A stretch of 64,000 nt of DNA from Musa acuminata AAA Group (taxonomy: Eukaryota; Streptophyta; Magnoliopsida; Zingiberales; Musaceae): the NCBI RefSeq assembly GCF_036884655.1, contig NC_088356.1:18801501-18865500 (forward strand), given 5' to 3'. This document shows, one piece after another, positions 21,388-32,648 of the stretch. Under the pieces are notes generated by a model. That model saw only the letters and a list, made by a program, of their open reading frames with translations. It did not search any database and had not been told where the DNA came from. Position 1 is the stretch's first letter. Every line of letters begins with the position of its first letter. Both the position numbers and the translations under genes were made by a program.

Positions 21388-22566
21388 TGTTGAATCTCAG
21401 ATTTTGATGATAAAATCAATTGATGGGTTAATTGATCTAATCCATATTATTAAGCTAAGTGTGCAGGATTAACTATGATAACCAGAAAACACAAAGCAAG
21501 TATACCGGAGTCAAGTTCGATGGGCATTTAAGAGTCCGAAGAATCGTCGGAGATGTTGTCGGAACCAATCGAGAAGAAATCGGGAACCTGTCGAAATTTT
21601 CGGAAGTTCGCCGAAGAGATCGTCGGAGGTTCACGGAGATCACCGAGAAGGCTCGGCTACTCATTAAAGTCATCACAAGTTCGGGAGCTTGCTGGGAGTC
21701 CGTCGGAAGAAGTTCGTCGGAAAGCTCGCCGAAACAAGACTCGACGTTCGCGGTTGAAAGCTTGCTTAGGATGTGTTTTGTTATGTAGTTCACTTGTAAT
21801 TAGGATTAGAATTAAGAGATAATCCTATATCCTAGTTAGGGGCCAACTGGGCCCAAAATTAGACTTGGTTTGAGCTAAATTTGAAGCCCAAACAATCAAC
21901 CGAAGAGTCTGGCGGTGGCACCGCCCAGCGCCCGAGAGCTGGGCAGTGCCACTGACAGGCGGTGGCACCGCCAGCATCGGGAATCCAACGAGAATTCAAA
22001 TTTGGAGCCCAAATTTGAATCCTCTTGAGGCCAATAAATACCCCTCAAATCTCAGCTGAGATTACAACTTTTTGAGCAGCAAGTGATTGAGAGAAAAGTC
22101 TTAGAAGAGTCTTTGCCTTTCTTGTTTTCAATTCGCTAGTGTTCACCTCCTTCTTTCTTGCTGAAAATCTGTAAGAGAGTGAACCGCTTGTAAAAGTTGT
22201 AAGAGGGGTATTTACCCTTCCCTTTTAAGAGATTTGCTAGTGGAAGGTGGGAGCCTCATCGAAGAGGGGCCTCGCAAGTGGATGTAGGTCATTTGACCGA
22301 ACCATTGTAAAATCGGCGTAATCTCTGGTTTGCATTTACTTATTGTCATTTATATTACTGCAAACCATTTGCACTTTAATGCTATATTGCTTTGTCTCCG
22401 TCTTACTTATCTCTTCAAGTTAAAACGCAATCGAAACGGTTTTAAACGAAAACGTTGCTTTTATAATACGAAGTTTCCGAAAAGTGTTTAAATCGTGAAA
22501 AGTTTATCGCACTTCACCGCTGCCCTAATTCACCCTCCCCCTCTTAGTGCCGCTCCGATCCTAACA
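21388..22566 (+). repeat. S2 3' LTR
   Basis: The ends match the 5' LTR. The palindrome block at 21911-21980 differs in spacer content from the 5' LTR (extra GCCCGAGAGCTGGGC and loss of GTCAGTGTCTGACACTGAC-like sequence). The TATA region reads AATAAATACCCC. Confidence 0.95.
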
Positions 22567-22571
22567 GGAAA

Positions 22572-22659
22572 CAGCGACAACGGTGGAGAAAGAGTTGCCT
22601 TGTAGTGGTGGTGGGGAAGAAGGGAAGCAAGGCTGTGGCGGGCTGCGCCAAGGATCGTT
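22572..22659 (-). other. Leader of chromovirus C next to the primer sites
   Basis: This continues 14216-14618 across S2 and lies directly inside the primer-site array of C. It has no coding sequence. Confidence 0.6.
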
Positions 22660-22823
22660 GCTCTGATACCAAATGATAAGACCTTTAAGTCTTATCGTCG
22701 CTCTGATACCAAATGATAAGACCCTAAAGTCTTATGGTAGGTTCTGATACCAAATGATAAGACCTTAAAGGTCTTATCGTAGGCTCTGATACCAAATGAT
22801 AAGACCCTAAATCTTATCGTCGA
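22660..22823 (-). repeat. Tandem array of LTR end plus primer-binding site in C
   Basis: On the minus strand, TGGTATCAGAGC (once TGGTATCAGAAC) occurs four times, each preceded by an LTR-end hairpin such as GATAAGACTTTAGGGTCTTATC. Units start at 22660, 22700, 22741 and 22783, a period of 40-42 bp. A normal element has a single site. A two-unit version lies at the end of the A 3' LTR. Confidence 0.9.
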
Positions 22824-23160
22824 AGAAAGGGGAGAAATGGGGATGATAATGATCGCTTCGAGGGGATCGGCCTCCTTGATCGCTTCGAGAGGATCGGCCC
22901 TCCTTGATCACTTCGAGGGGATCGGCCTCCTAGGGTTTGTCAAAAACAGAATAGTATTTTTCATAGATTACTGAAAAGAAGTAGTTACATCCCTATTTAT
23001 AGAGTTCTACCCAGAGTCCATCAGGACTTGAACTCTAATAATAAATAAATATTAAATAAACCTCTACTTGACTCTAACTTAAACAAACCGACTCAATAAA
23101 CAACTGGATTAAATAGACTCAATAAACATTATTCAAAAGCTCAGAAAAAGGGTCCTAACA
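22797..23160 (-). repeat. C 5' LTR (chromovirus, same family as A)
   Basis: On the minus strand it starts TGTTAGGACCCTTTTTCTGAGC at 23160, like the A 3' LTR at 33934. A TATA box (CTATAAATAG) lies at 22993-23002. Three repeats of GATCGCTTCGAG(A/G)GGATCGGCC-like units lie at 22850-22932. The inner end is uncertain because of the primer-site array, so it may extend to about 22674. GTCCG (23161-23165) is the presumed target duplication in A. Confidence 0.85.
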
Positions 23161-23805
23161 GTCCGATTGTCGCCCTCCTCGCGGCAACCGAAACATGGCA
23201 ACTCACGAATTGCCCTTGTTCCCAGCCGCGTCACCACCACTTTTCCCAGCCACATCGCCGTCGCTCGATCACCTGGCCAGTGACCTCTTCTCCTCGCGTC
23301 CCCATCTCGCTCGAGCGAGAAGGACCGCCAGCACCACAACCGCAGCCGCCGGTTGCCGCAGCCCCTCCTTGTAGTGGTTGCAGAAACAGAGCTTCCTCTG
23401 TTGCCGTAGTCCCTCTTCGATCACAGCCACGCCTCGAGCATCGTCGTCTTCTAGCCGACCCACCACCATTGCTAGCCATCGTGCGGCGACCGCTGCTTGC
23501 CTCCCAGCCACCGCTCCCCCTGGCTCGGGCGAGAACGACCGCCACCACTCCCCCTTGCTCTGCCCCCTTGGTGATCGAAATAGGGCAATCCTCTTGCTGC
23601 TGCGAACGGTTGCCACCACCGTTGCCACTGCTGCCCAGCCAGCGACGACGTCGCTCGCCGCTACTGCCCAGTCAGCGACGACGCCGCTCGCCGCCCAGCC
23701 TGCCACCGTCGATTCCATTTACCACTACAACCTCAACCTCGGCAACACCACCGCAGCCGCCCTCCAATAGCACACGCAGCAAGATCTTGTGCGGCCGCTT
23801 CAACC
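23161..23805 (+). other. GC-rich leader of chromovirus A, left segment
   Basis: Leader sequence between the A 5' LTR (outside the window) and gag, interrupted by C on the left and D1 on the right. It is C-rich, with repeated CCGTTGCCACCACCG-like wording and an AGTCGGCGACGACG(C/T)CGCTCGCCG-like unit around 23640-23700. Frames of 100-190 codons on both strands result from composition. Confidence 0.65.
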
Positions 23806-25299
23806 TGCTAGTCATAGGTGCCCAGCAAGCCAATCACATGAGTGATGGCAAAGTGTGACTTTATACAGAATCTTTTTGCTTATTATATTTTGGCGTATAT
23901 CACTTTATAACTGTTGCATATGTGCATATATATATTGTGATGTCTTTGGATTTGTGCAATGGAAATCGGATCGTGATGAGATCACGATAATGAGATCGAT
24001 TCACCTTTAAACACATATCCTAAATAATCCCGGTCATAGGTTACTCGAGAAGGACATCATGATAACTGGACAGACTGGTGTGCTGTATACCCGTCCATAT
24101 GATGGATGCAGTTGATCTCATAGCTGCTCGTGTAGGGACACTAGGGATACAATACAGGTGCTCATTGGAGAATGAGTTCACTGATTGATCCGCTTACGGA
24201 ATGCTGGATGGTTGATGATGCCTTATTGTCAGACAACGATTCTGTAGTCCTAGTGATATATCTGGTCCTTAGACTTGAGACACCAAGGATGTCCTGTATG
24301 AGTGCTCCACTCTTTGATACCAGACTTATAGGTTTGGTTGTCCCAGATCTAGTACAACTGGTCATTGGGAGTGGTAGTCGACCTTACGAGGGCTATTGAG
24401 TGTCGATAGAGGATCATCCACTCTCGGCGTCATGAGAGGAATATCCCATGTGTTCTTGCTCAAACAAATCCCTGGTCAGGGTCATTCGGGTTGAGAGAGA
24501 AAGAGTTCTCCGGGAGAATCCGATTAGAGCGAGACTCGAGTAGAAACCGTATGGGTCTGACAACACCATGCTCGATATACGGTCTTTGGGATATTAGATT
24601 AATGAGGGACTATAGGTACACGGTAACTGAGGACAGACAGGTCCAATGGATTGGATTCCCCTGTATCGTCTGGGGACTACGGCATATTGGCCTAGTATGT
24701 CCGTAGTCGATGAGTCGAGTGAATTATTACAGAGATAATAATTCACTGAGTTAGAAGGAGTTCTGACAGGTATGACTCACGGCCAGCTCGATATTGGGCC
24801 TAGATGGTTACACACATATGGTAGGCATTGCGATGAGTAGAGGTTCGGATATGAGATATCCGACGGAGCCTTTGTCTTATTGGATGCAGATCCAATACCC
24901 ACTAGGGGAGGACCCATTAGGGTTTGTCAGGGGACCTCTATAAATAGAAGGGATTCAGAGCCTCATAGGCTAGAGCCTTTGCTTGCCTTTCCTATTCTCC
25001 TCTCCCTCTCCACCTTAGAGCAGGCCTGGAGTTTTGAGGAGCATCGTCGCAACCCTACTATGTGGATCACCGCTAGAGAGGAGGACGCTTGACCTCCTTC
25101 ACCCTCTCCTAGGGATCTGCAAGGAAACAGGGATATACGATCTCCCTAGGTAATACAATCTACTCTATACGTAGTTTTAAGTTTCGCGGATTTTGCGTAC
25201 CAATCTTCGCACGACGACGAACATCTCTTTGGGAATCGGGGATTTTGTTTTCTTATTCTTCCGCTGCGCATATGATGTCGCCCCTAAGATTTCCCAACA
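23806..25299 (+). repeat. D1 5' LTR
   Basis: It starts TGCTAGTCATAGG and ends GATTTCCCAACA. A TATA box (CTATAAATAG) lies at 24938-24947 in the usual promoter place, about 350 bp before the LTR end. Confidence 0.93.
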
Positions 25300-25300
25300 G

Positions 25301-25313
25301 TGGTAACAGAGCC
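25301..25313 (+). promoter_or_regulatory. D1 primer-binding site (variant)
   Basis: TGGTAACAGAGCC lies one base after the LTR. D2 has TGGTATCAGAGCC, so the A is probably a mutation in D1. Confidence 0.8.
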
Positions 25314-27069
25314 AGGTTGTTCGTGCGAATGATTGGTTTTGAACTGCGTGTGTGTTGTTTAGGAAGAATTTTGACGTCAAAATCGTTGACGCAAAAACAA
25401 CGAAGGGCAGCAACAGTTGATGCCCTCGATCTACGTGCGTGCAGCGCAACCGAAGGCGGGCAGCACAGAGGCTGCGTTTGTAGCAGCCGGTCGGCGGCCT
25501 GCTTGTAGAGGCGCCTGCAGTCGCTTCTCCCATGGGGTGAGACGCCGTAGGGCAACGGCGCCTGCCGTCGTTGCTCCCGCGGGCGAAACCCCCCCCCATA
25601 GGGGCGGTTGCCTGGCGGGACAGCACCGCCTGCGGGCGTTGCCCCGCCGGCAGAACTGCCTGCGGAGGCGGCGGCGCCCGCGGGGGCGCCGACCTACAGT
25701 GGTAGCGCCGCTAGCGGGCGTGCCGCCTACAGGCAAGGGCGCTGCCCTCTCCCCGCCGCACAGGCCGCCGCCAGCAGGGTGGCGGCGGCGACAGCAGTAA
25801 GAGGGAATTAGGGTTTTGGTAAAAAAAGATAGTTTTGCCCCTGTGAATTTTAGAAATTTCAGTTTTTGTCTTTTATCTAAATTACGAAAATACCCTTAGT
25901 AATTGAGAAATTCCCTATATATCCCTGATTTCAGAAAATATTAATTAATTAAAAGGTTTAGTTGATTATTATTTTTATTATTATCTAGTAGTCATACATG
26001 ATGATGATTATTTATACATGTGATGTATGATGTGTGGACGGATGATCATGGACCGTGTGATGTGTGTACTTGTGATTATTATTTTTGAGGTCTGCGAGCC
26101 TCCATTATATTTCTCGTTTATTGTCGGGCCTGCATGCCTATGATTAAGTTGTAATCACATGAGGAGGCGCAGCGGGAGCGTGGATGCGATAGTGGGACCC
26201 ACGAGACGGACGATCACGATGCATCAAGATGTCGACGTAATCGACGAGGACGAGATGGATGATCACATGGCATGGAGATGCACCATTGCACACATAGATC
26301 TTGATGTGAGTGATTAGGCCTACTGGCTTGGGCCTAATCATATTAGGTTGTGGTCCATGATCATCTGGTATGATTGCTTATACACATACTAGATATGTAT
26401 ATATATTTGCATGCGATGTAGATATATATTAAATATGTACATGTGTGACATGTCATATTTGGAGACCAAATTATAGAAACATCTCTCGATAATATTAAGT
26501 CGGTAAACGTGAGGCAATTAGATTGACCCACGTGGCCTTCTATCGTTATAAGTAAGAACCGATTCCCGGTGTAGGTTGAGTTGGTCGAGTCCCTCGAGAC
26601 TCACCTATATCGTGATTCGCTATCTTGTTTACGACATAGAGATGTCACCGGTGACCTGAGGGCATGGTATGCTTGGTCGAGTCCCTCGAGGGTATATCAT
26701 CAAATCAGACTCATCTTGTAACAAAGGTGTTGACTTAACCGAGCATCATGGTTGATCGAGTCCCTCGAGGCCATGGTGATTCGGAGGCCAAACAGGACAG
26801 GAATCACAAGGAGTTGTGATCGGCAAGAGTTGCCTACCTTTTAGGCTTAGTGTGATTGGTCGAGTCCCTTGAGGTTATACTAAGATGCTGATTGGATCCT
26901 AATCCCCACTAGAAGTCTACCGGAGACTTCCGTTTCACATGCTGAGGGTGTCGCGTGACTCGTTAGTAAAATAGTGGGAGCATATTAAGATAGAAGTCCA
27001 TATCTTGATAGTTTATTTCTTGCAAAATCTGCATGTTATTCACTTCTGCTGCATCTTTATTTTCAGAAA
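25314..27069 (+). other. D1 leader (long, noncoding)
   Basis: There is no gene in this 1.75-kb stretch. A GC-rich block (25400-25800) with CGCCTGC and GGCGGTTGCC wording is followed by AT-rich sequence and a region with four spaced CTCGAG motifs. ORFs of 100-127 codons in the GC block overlap on both strands and show no domain. Confidence 0.75.
26582..26874 (+). repeat. Four spaced copies of TGGTCGAGTCCCTCGAGG in the D1 leader
   Basis: Copies at 26582, 26674, 26753 and 26857 keep an 18-base motif with one or two changes each, while the spacers (about 60-85 bp) are unrelated. The motif contains CTCGAG and the imperfect inverted repeat TCGAGTCCCTCGA. It may be an RNA packaging or regulatory signal. 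Confidence 0.8.
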
Positions 27070-27870
27070 ATGTCGCTTTCAAATCCCTTACGTGGCATAC
27101 TTGATGTCAACCGCCTCACTGGTCCAAATTATATGGATTGGCTCCGTAACTTGAGAATTGTTCTCACAGCGGAGAAAATCGTGTACGTCCTTGATACAGT
27201 GATGCCTACGCCTGAAGAATGGGCAAGCGAGGATGAGATCGCTCGCTACGTGAAGTACAACGATGACTCCACTCTTGCTTAGTGCTATATGTTGGGCTCT
27301 ATGACTCCTGAGTTATAGAGACAATATGAAAAGATGGATGCCAGATCCATTCTCCTACATGTCCGCAAATTGTTTGAGGAATAGGGAAGGACTCAACGAT
27401 ATGAGATATCCAAGAGCCTCTTCCGCGCTAGGATGACTGAGGGGACACCGGTTCAGAACCATGTCCTAAAGATGATTGAGTGGATAGAGAAACTCACAGG
27501 TCTAGGAATGGTCCTAGAGGATAACTTGTGTGTGGACATTGTGCTTCAGTCCCTACCAGATTCCTTTTCACAGTTCATAATCAATTTTAATATGAACAAG
27601 CTTGAGGTGACTCTCCCAAAGCTCCTCAATATGTTGAGGGAGGCAGAGAGTACTATTAAGAAAGAGAAGCCAGTTCTCTACACTGGTGAGACCAGAAAGA
27701 AAAGGAAAGCAGAAAGGTCCCTTAAGAAGGGAAAGGGCAAGGGCAAACCAGGTAAAGCAAAGGTTGCTTAGAAAGACCTAGCAAAGGACAAAGACCAGTG
27801 CTTCCACTATGGTAAAGATGGGCAATGGAAGAGGAACTGCAAAGAGTACCTTGCAGAAAGGGCGAAATAG
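27070..27870 (+). pseudogene. gag: D1 gag
   Basis: ATG at 27070 follows a short noncoding run. The N-terminus (MSLSNPLRGILDVNRLTG) and LTGPNYMDWLRNLRI are typical of this copia Gag type. The frame is broken at TAG 27280, at a TAG near 27316, at a TAG near 27382 and at TAG 27769, with no frameshift. The zinc knuckle is degenerate: CFHYGKDGQWKRNC has lost its second Cys and its His. Confidence 0.88.
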
Positions 27871-28087
27871 AAGCTTGGAGAAGTTTCAGGTACATTCATA
27901 ATCAATCTCCAATTATCAGATTTTTGTGATATTGCATTGGTATTGGATACCAGTATTGGATACCAGTATTGCTTATCATATCTACAATTTTTTGTAAATT
28001 CTAGCAAAGTCGAGGGGAGATTGACGAGAGGAATATTGCATAAAGGTTTGTTTATGCAAGACACTACTCCAAATATCATGAATGTAA
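27871..28087 (+). pseudogene. pol: D1 protease remnant with internal deletion
   Basis: Only a trace of the protease is left (LVLDTSIG). A 13-bp tandem duplication of TATTGGATACCAG lies at about 27943-27970. Most of the normal protease and linker sequence before the GAG-pre-integrase domain is missing. Confidence 0.7.
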
Positions 28088-28744
28088 GTGTCTAAGAGGA
28101 AACGAGATGAGGTGAACAGTGCATACCTGTGGCATTGTAGGCTAGGTCACATCCATGAAAGAAGGATTCAAAAGTTACTAAATGATGGATATCTAGATCC
28201 ATTCGACTATGTGTCATATGCAACTTGTGAGCCTTGCATTCGTGGAAAACTGACCAACTCTCCATTTAGTGGAACTGGAGAGAGAGCCACTGAGTCGTTG
28301 GAACTCATACATAGTGATGTATGTGGACCCATGTCAACTCATGCCATTGGAGGTTACTCCTACTTCATTACATTTACTAATGATTTCTCAAGGTACGGAT
28401 ATGTGTACTTAATGAAGTACAAGTCCGAGGCCTTTGAGAAATTCAGAGAGTATAAGAATGAGGTGGAGAACCAGACTGGAAAGAGTATCAAAACTCTTCG
28501 ATCAGATCGAGGAGGTGAGTACTTAAGTACAGAGTTTACTCAGTTCCTCAAGGACCATGGGATATTATCCCAATGGACACCTCCTTATACACCTCAGCTC
28601 AATGGTGTCTCTGAAAGGAGAAATCGTATGCTATTAGATATGGTACGGTCCATGATGAGTTTCGCTGACCTACCCATCTTATTCTAGGGATATGCCCTAG
28701 AGATCGCAGCTTACCTTCTGAACAGAGTTCCAACTAAGTCGGTA
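28088..28744 (+). pseudogene. pol: D1 integrase
   Basis: The HHCC finger (LWHCRLGH...CEPCIRGK) is followed by the core with IHSDVCGPM and RSDRGGEYLS and by the glutamate region (NGVSERRNR). The open segment stops at TAG 28685, where TGG is expected, and the same frame goes on into 28745. Confidence 0.9.
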
Positions 28745-29932
28745 GTGTCTACACCATATGAGATATCGAAAGGGAAGAAGCTTGATCTTAAGGTTGTTAA
28801 GATTTGGGGCTGCCCTGCCCACGTTAAAAGACACAACCCCGATAAGTTAGAATCAAGGACAGAGCGATACAAATTTGTGGGATACCCCAAGGAAACTTGT
28901 GGGTATTATTTCTATCATCTCGAGGACCAAAAGGTCTTTGTAGCTAAGAGAGCAGTGTTCCTAGAGAAAGAACACATTCTTGGCAGAGACAATGGGAGAA
29001 TGATAGAGTTGAGCGAGATTGGAGAACCAAGCTCAAGCACCACTCTACAGCTGGAGTCTGTTCAGGTACCTAATACACAAGTTTCAACTTTACGCAGGTC
29101 TGATAGAGTATCCCATCCTCCTGAAGGATATGTGGGACATATTAGAGGAGAGGATGTTGAGGATATTGATCCTCAGACCTACGAGGAGGCTATTATGAGT
29201 ATAGACTCCGGGAAGTGGCAAGAAGCCATAAATTCTGAGATGGATTCTATGTACTCCAATAAGGTTTGGAACCTAGTTGATGCGCCCGAAAGTATTGTAC
29301 CCATCGGTTGCAAGTGGATCTTTAAGAAAAAGATCGGAGTAGATGGAAAGGTAGAGACCTATAAAGCAAGGCTAGTGGCTAAGGGGTATCGTCAAAGGCA
29401 AGGTGTTGACTACGACGAAACCTTCTCACCCGTAGCAATGCTAAAATCCATCAGAATTCTATTGGCTATTGCAGCACACTATAATTATAAAATCTGGCAA
29501 ATGGATGTGAAAACCGCATTCCTCAATGGGAACCTTGAGGAGGAGGTGTGTATGATGCAACCTGAGGGATTCATGTCCAAGAACTGCCCAGATAAGGTAT
29601 GTAGGTTGCTTAGATCCATTTATGGTCTAAAGCAAGCTTTCCGAAGTTGGAACATAAGATTTGATGAGGTAATCAGATCTTATGACTTCGTTAAGAACGA
29701 AGATAAGCCTTGTGTGTACAGGAAGGTAGGTGGGAGTGCTATCACCTTTTTTGTGTTATATGTGGATGACATCCTCATCATTGGGAACGACGTAGGAATG
29801 CTATCCACAGTAAAGGCTTGGTTATCTAGACATTTTTCCATGAAGGACTTAGGGGTAGCATCCTATATCTTGGGGATTAGAATCTATAGAGATAGATCCA
29901 AGAGGATGCTTGGCTTGTCCTAGTCCAAGTAC
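28745..29932 (+). pseudogene. pol: D1 integrase C-terminal region and reverse transcriptase
   Basis: A 392-codon open segment. Its first third is the integrase tail with YKFVGYPKETCGYYFY and SDRVSHPPEGY. RT starts near NLVDAPESIVPIGCKWIFKK and shows WQMDVKTAFLNG, YGLKQAFRSWNIRFDE and the catalytic YVDDILIIGND. It ends at TAG 29921, probably a mutated CAG. Confidence 0.93.
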
Positions 29933-30710
29933 ATGGAAACCATTGTCAAAAGGTTTGGCATGAAAAATTCCAAGAGATGTCTCATACCGATGAGACATGG
30001 GATATCGCTTTCTACGAGTATGTCCCCAAAGACTCCAGAAGAAAGGGCGAACATGAATATGATACCTTATGCCTCAGCAATAGGGTCTATCATGTATGCC
30101 ATGCTATGTACTATGCCTGATATAGCGCATGCTCTGAGTGTCACGAGCAGGTATTAGGCAGATCCAGGCTTGGAGCACTGGAAAGTAGTAAAGTGTATCT
30201 TTAAGTACTTGAGAAGGACTAAGGATCTTTTACTAGTATATGGAGGTAATAGCCTTAAGGTTGAAGGCTACACTGACTCAAGTTTTCAGTCTGATGTCGA
30301 TGATAGCAAGTCGAATTCAGGGTATGTGTACACCTTGAATGGAGGAGTAGTGTGCTGGAAGAGTTCCAAGAAAGATACTACTGCTGACTCGATCACAAAG
30401 GCGGAGTACATTGCTGCATCAGATGCAGCAAAGGAGGGAGTCTGGTTGAACAAGTTCATTACAGATTTGGGAGTCGTTCCGGATAGCGAGAAGTCGACTT
30501 CCTTATATTGCGACAACTATGGGGCGATTACTCAAATAAGGGAACCCGGGTCTCATCAGAAGTGCTCTGAGGAGGTTCCAGCTTATTAGAGAGATCGTAA
30601 CCCGAGGAGATGTAGTAGTGGAAAGAGTTCCATCAGAAGATAACATTGCAGATCCAATGACAAAGCCGTTGTCTCAGATTGTTTTGAGCGTCACAAGGGT
30701 CTGATGGGGA
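29933..30710 (+). pseudogene. pol: D1 RT end and RNase H
   Basis: In frame with the RT above. Motifs are PYASAIGSIMYAMLCT, YTDSSFQSDVDDSKSNSGYV and ITKAEYIAASDAAKE, the copia RNase H set. A TAG near 30155 interrupts the frame, and a frameshift near 30565 precedes the normal end NIADPMTKPL. Confidence 0.88.
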
Positions 30711-30740
30711 TCAGACACATAGGTGATTGGCTTTAGGTCA

Positions 30741-30749
30741 AGTGGGAGA
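30741..30749 (+). promoter_or_regulatory. D1 polypurine tract
   Basis: AGTGGGAGA lies directly before the 3' LTR. D3 has a matching AAGTGGAAGA. Confidence 0.85.
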
Positions 30750-30750
30750 T

Positions 30751-32243
30751 TGCTAGTCATAGGTGCCCAGCAAGCCAATCACGTGAGTGATGGCACGTGT
30801 GACTTGATACAGAATCATTTTTCTTATTATATTTTGACGTATATCACTTTATAACTATTGCATATGTGCATATATATATTGTGATGTCCTTGAATTTGTG
30901 CTATGGGAATCGGATTGTGATGAGATCACGATAATGAGATCGATTCACCTTTAAACACATATCCTAAATAATCTTGGTCATAGGTTACTCGAGAGGGACA
31001 TCGTGATAACCGGACAGACTGGTGTGTTGTATACCCGTCTATATGATGGATGCAGTTGGTCTCATAGCTGCTCGTGTAGGGACACTAGGGATATAGTACA
31101 GGTGCTCATTAGAGAATGAGTACACTGATAGATCCGCTTACGGAATGCTGTATGGTTAATGATGCCTTATTGTCAAACAGCGATTCCGTAGTCCTAGTGG
31201 TATATCTGGTCCTTAGACTTGAGACACCAAGGATGTCCTGTATGAGTGCTCCACTCTTTGATACCAGACTTATAGGTTTGGCTGTCCCAGATCTAGTACA
31301 ACTGGTCATTGGGAGTGGTAGTCGACCTTACGAGGGCTATTGAGTGTCGATAGAGGATCATCCACTCTCGGCGTCATGAGAGGAATATCCCATGTGTTCT
31401 TGCACAGAAAAATCCTTAGCCAAGGTCATTCGGGTTGAGAGAGAAAGAGTTCTCCGGGAGAATCCGATTAGAGCGAGACTCGAGTAGAAACCGTATGGGT
31501 CTGACAACACCATGCTCGATATACGGTCTCTGGGATATTAGATGGATGAGGGACTATAGGTACACGGTAACTGAGGACAGACAAGTCCACTGGATTGGAT
31601 TCCCCTGTATCGTTTGGGGACTACGGCGTAGTGGCCTAGTACGTCCGTAGTCGATGAGTCGAGTGAATTATTACAGAGATAATAATTCACTGAGTTAGAA
31701 GGAGTTCTGACAGTTATGACTCACAGCCAGCTCAATATTGGGCCTAGAGGGTCACACACATATGGTAGGCATTGCGATGAGTAGAGGTTCGAATATGAGA
31801 TATCCGACGGAGCCCTTGTCTTATTGGATGCAGATCCAATACCCACTAGGGGAGGACCCATTAGGGTTTGACAGGAGACCTCTATAAATAGGAGGGATTC
31901 AGAGCCTCATAGGCTAGAGCCTTTGCTTGCCTTTCCTATTCTCCTCTCCCTCTCCACCTCAGAGCAGGCCTGGAGTTTTGAGGAGTGTCGTCGCAACCCT
32001 ACTGTGTGGATCACCGCTAGAGAGGAGGACGCTTGACCTCCTTCACCCTCTCCTAAGGATTTGTAAGGAAATAGGGATATACGATCTCCCTAGGTAATAC
32101 AATCTACTCTATACGTAGTTTTAAGTTTCGCGGATTTTGCGTACCAATCTTCGCACGACGATGAACATCTCTTTGGGAATCAGGGATTTTGTTTTCTTGT
32201 TCTTCCGATGCGCATATGATGTCGCCCCCAAGATTTCCCAACA
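30751..32243 (+). repeat. D1 3' LTR
   Basis: It matches 23806-25299 over its full length. The TATA box CTATAAATAG is at 31882-31891. Confidence 0.93.
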
Positions 32244-32248
32244 CAACC

Positions 32249-32648
32249 TCGGCATTACACGCACCGACTCCTCTTCTCAACCTCGGCCGCTTCAACGGCA
32301 CCGTTGTGTCCTCATCCGAACGTGATCCCTCGACGTCACCAACACATCCTTCCATAGTGCGGTAGAGACAGAGCAACGCTGCCTTCCATCCACACCATCA
32401 CAACCATCGCAGCGATAGGCTCTTGGCGACGCTGCCCCCAGCTGCAGCCACATCAACGCAGTCGCCTTAGAACCCCGGCGCTCTCACCCCACGCAGTGAT
32501 AGAAACAGGGCAGCTACTCTTCCTCCAACGCAGTGACCGCAGCACTGCCCTTCCGTCCACCTCCTCGGCAACTTCGCATCGATAGTGTTGATGCCCTTGA
32601 CCGACACCAAAAATAGGAGTTGAGATTACATATTTGCAGTCTTACGCA
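32249..32648 (+). other. Leader of chromovirus A, right segment
   Basis: The C-rich leader resumes after D1 and ends at the gag ATG. It has no coding sequence. Confidence 0.7.

Larger units (their letters stand above)
14619..22566 (+). mobile_element. Full-length Sirevirus S2 (Ty1/copia)
   Basis: It has two LTRs of 1178 and 1179 bp, a primer-binding site, gag, protease, integrase, RT, RNase H (copia order), a 1-kb 3' noncoding region with a hairpin cluster, and a polypurine tract. The target duplication GGAAA is perfect (14614-14618 and 22567-22571). The LTRs differ by several percent, so it is older than F. The coding region has at least four nonsense changes outside the gag/pol amber codon, two frameshifts and a short deletion, so it is not autonomous. 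Confidence 0.95.
23806..32243 (+). mobile_element. Full-length copia element D1 (Tork/Angela-like, lineage tentative)
   Basis: It has LTRs of 1494 and 1493 bp, a primer-binding site, a long leader, gag, a damaged protease, integrase, RT, RNase H and a polypurine tract. The target duplication CAACC is perfect (23801-23805 and 32244-32248). The leader of A continues on both sides. The LTRs differ by about 5 percent by eye, and several stops plus an internal deletion break the coding region. Confidence 0.95.

Noticed and set aside
22660..22823. tRNA-like sequences TGGTATCAGAGC considered as tRNA genes
   Set aside because: Only the 12-base tRNA 3'-end complement is present; these are primer-binding sites.
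23231..23858. ORFs of 105-192 codons on both strands
   Set aside because: They lie in the C-rich leader of A and one runs across the D1 insertion boundary; no domain seen.
25177..25811. Several ORFs of 67-149 codons
   Set aside because: They lie in the GC-rich D1 leader, mutually overlapping on opposite strands, with no motif.
32104..32376. 90-codon ORF across the D1 end
   Set aside because: It spans the D1 LTR boundary into the A leader, so it is accidental.
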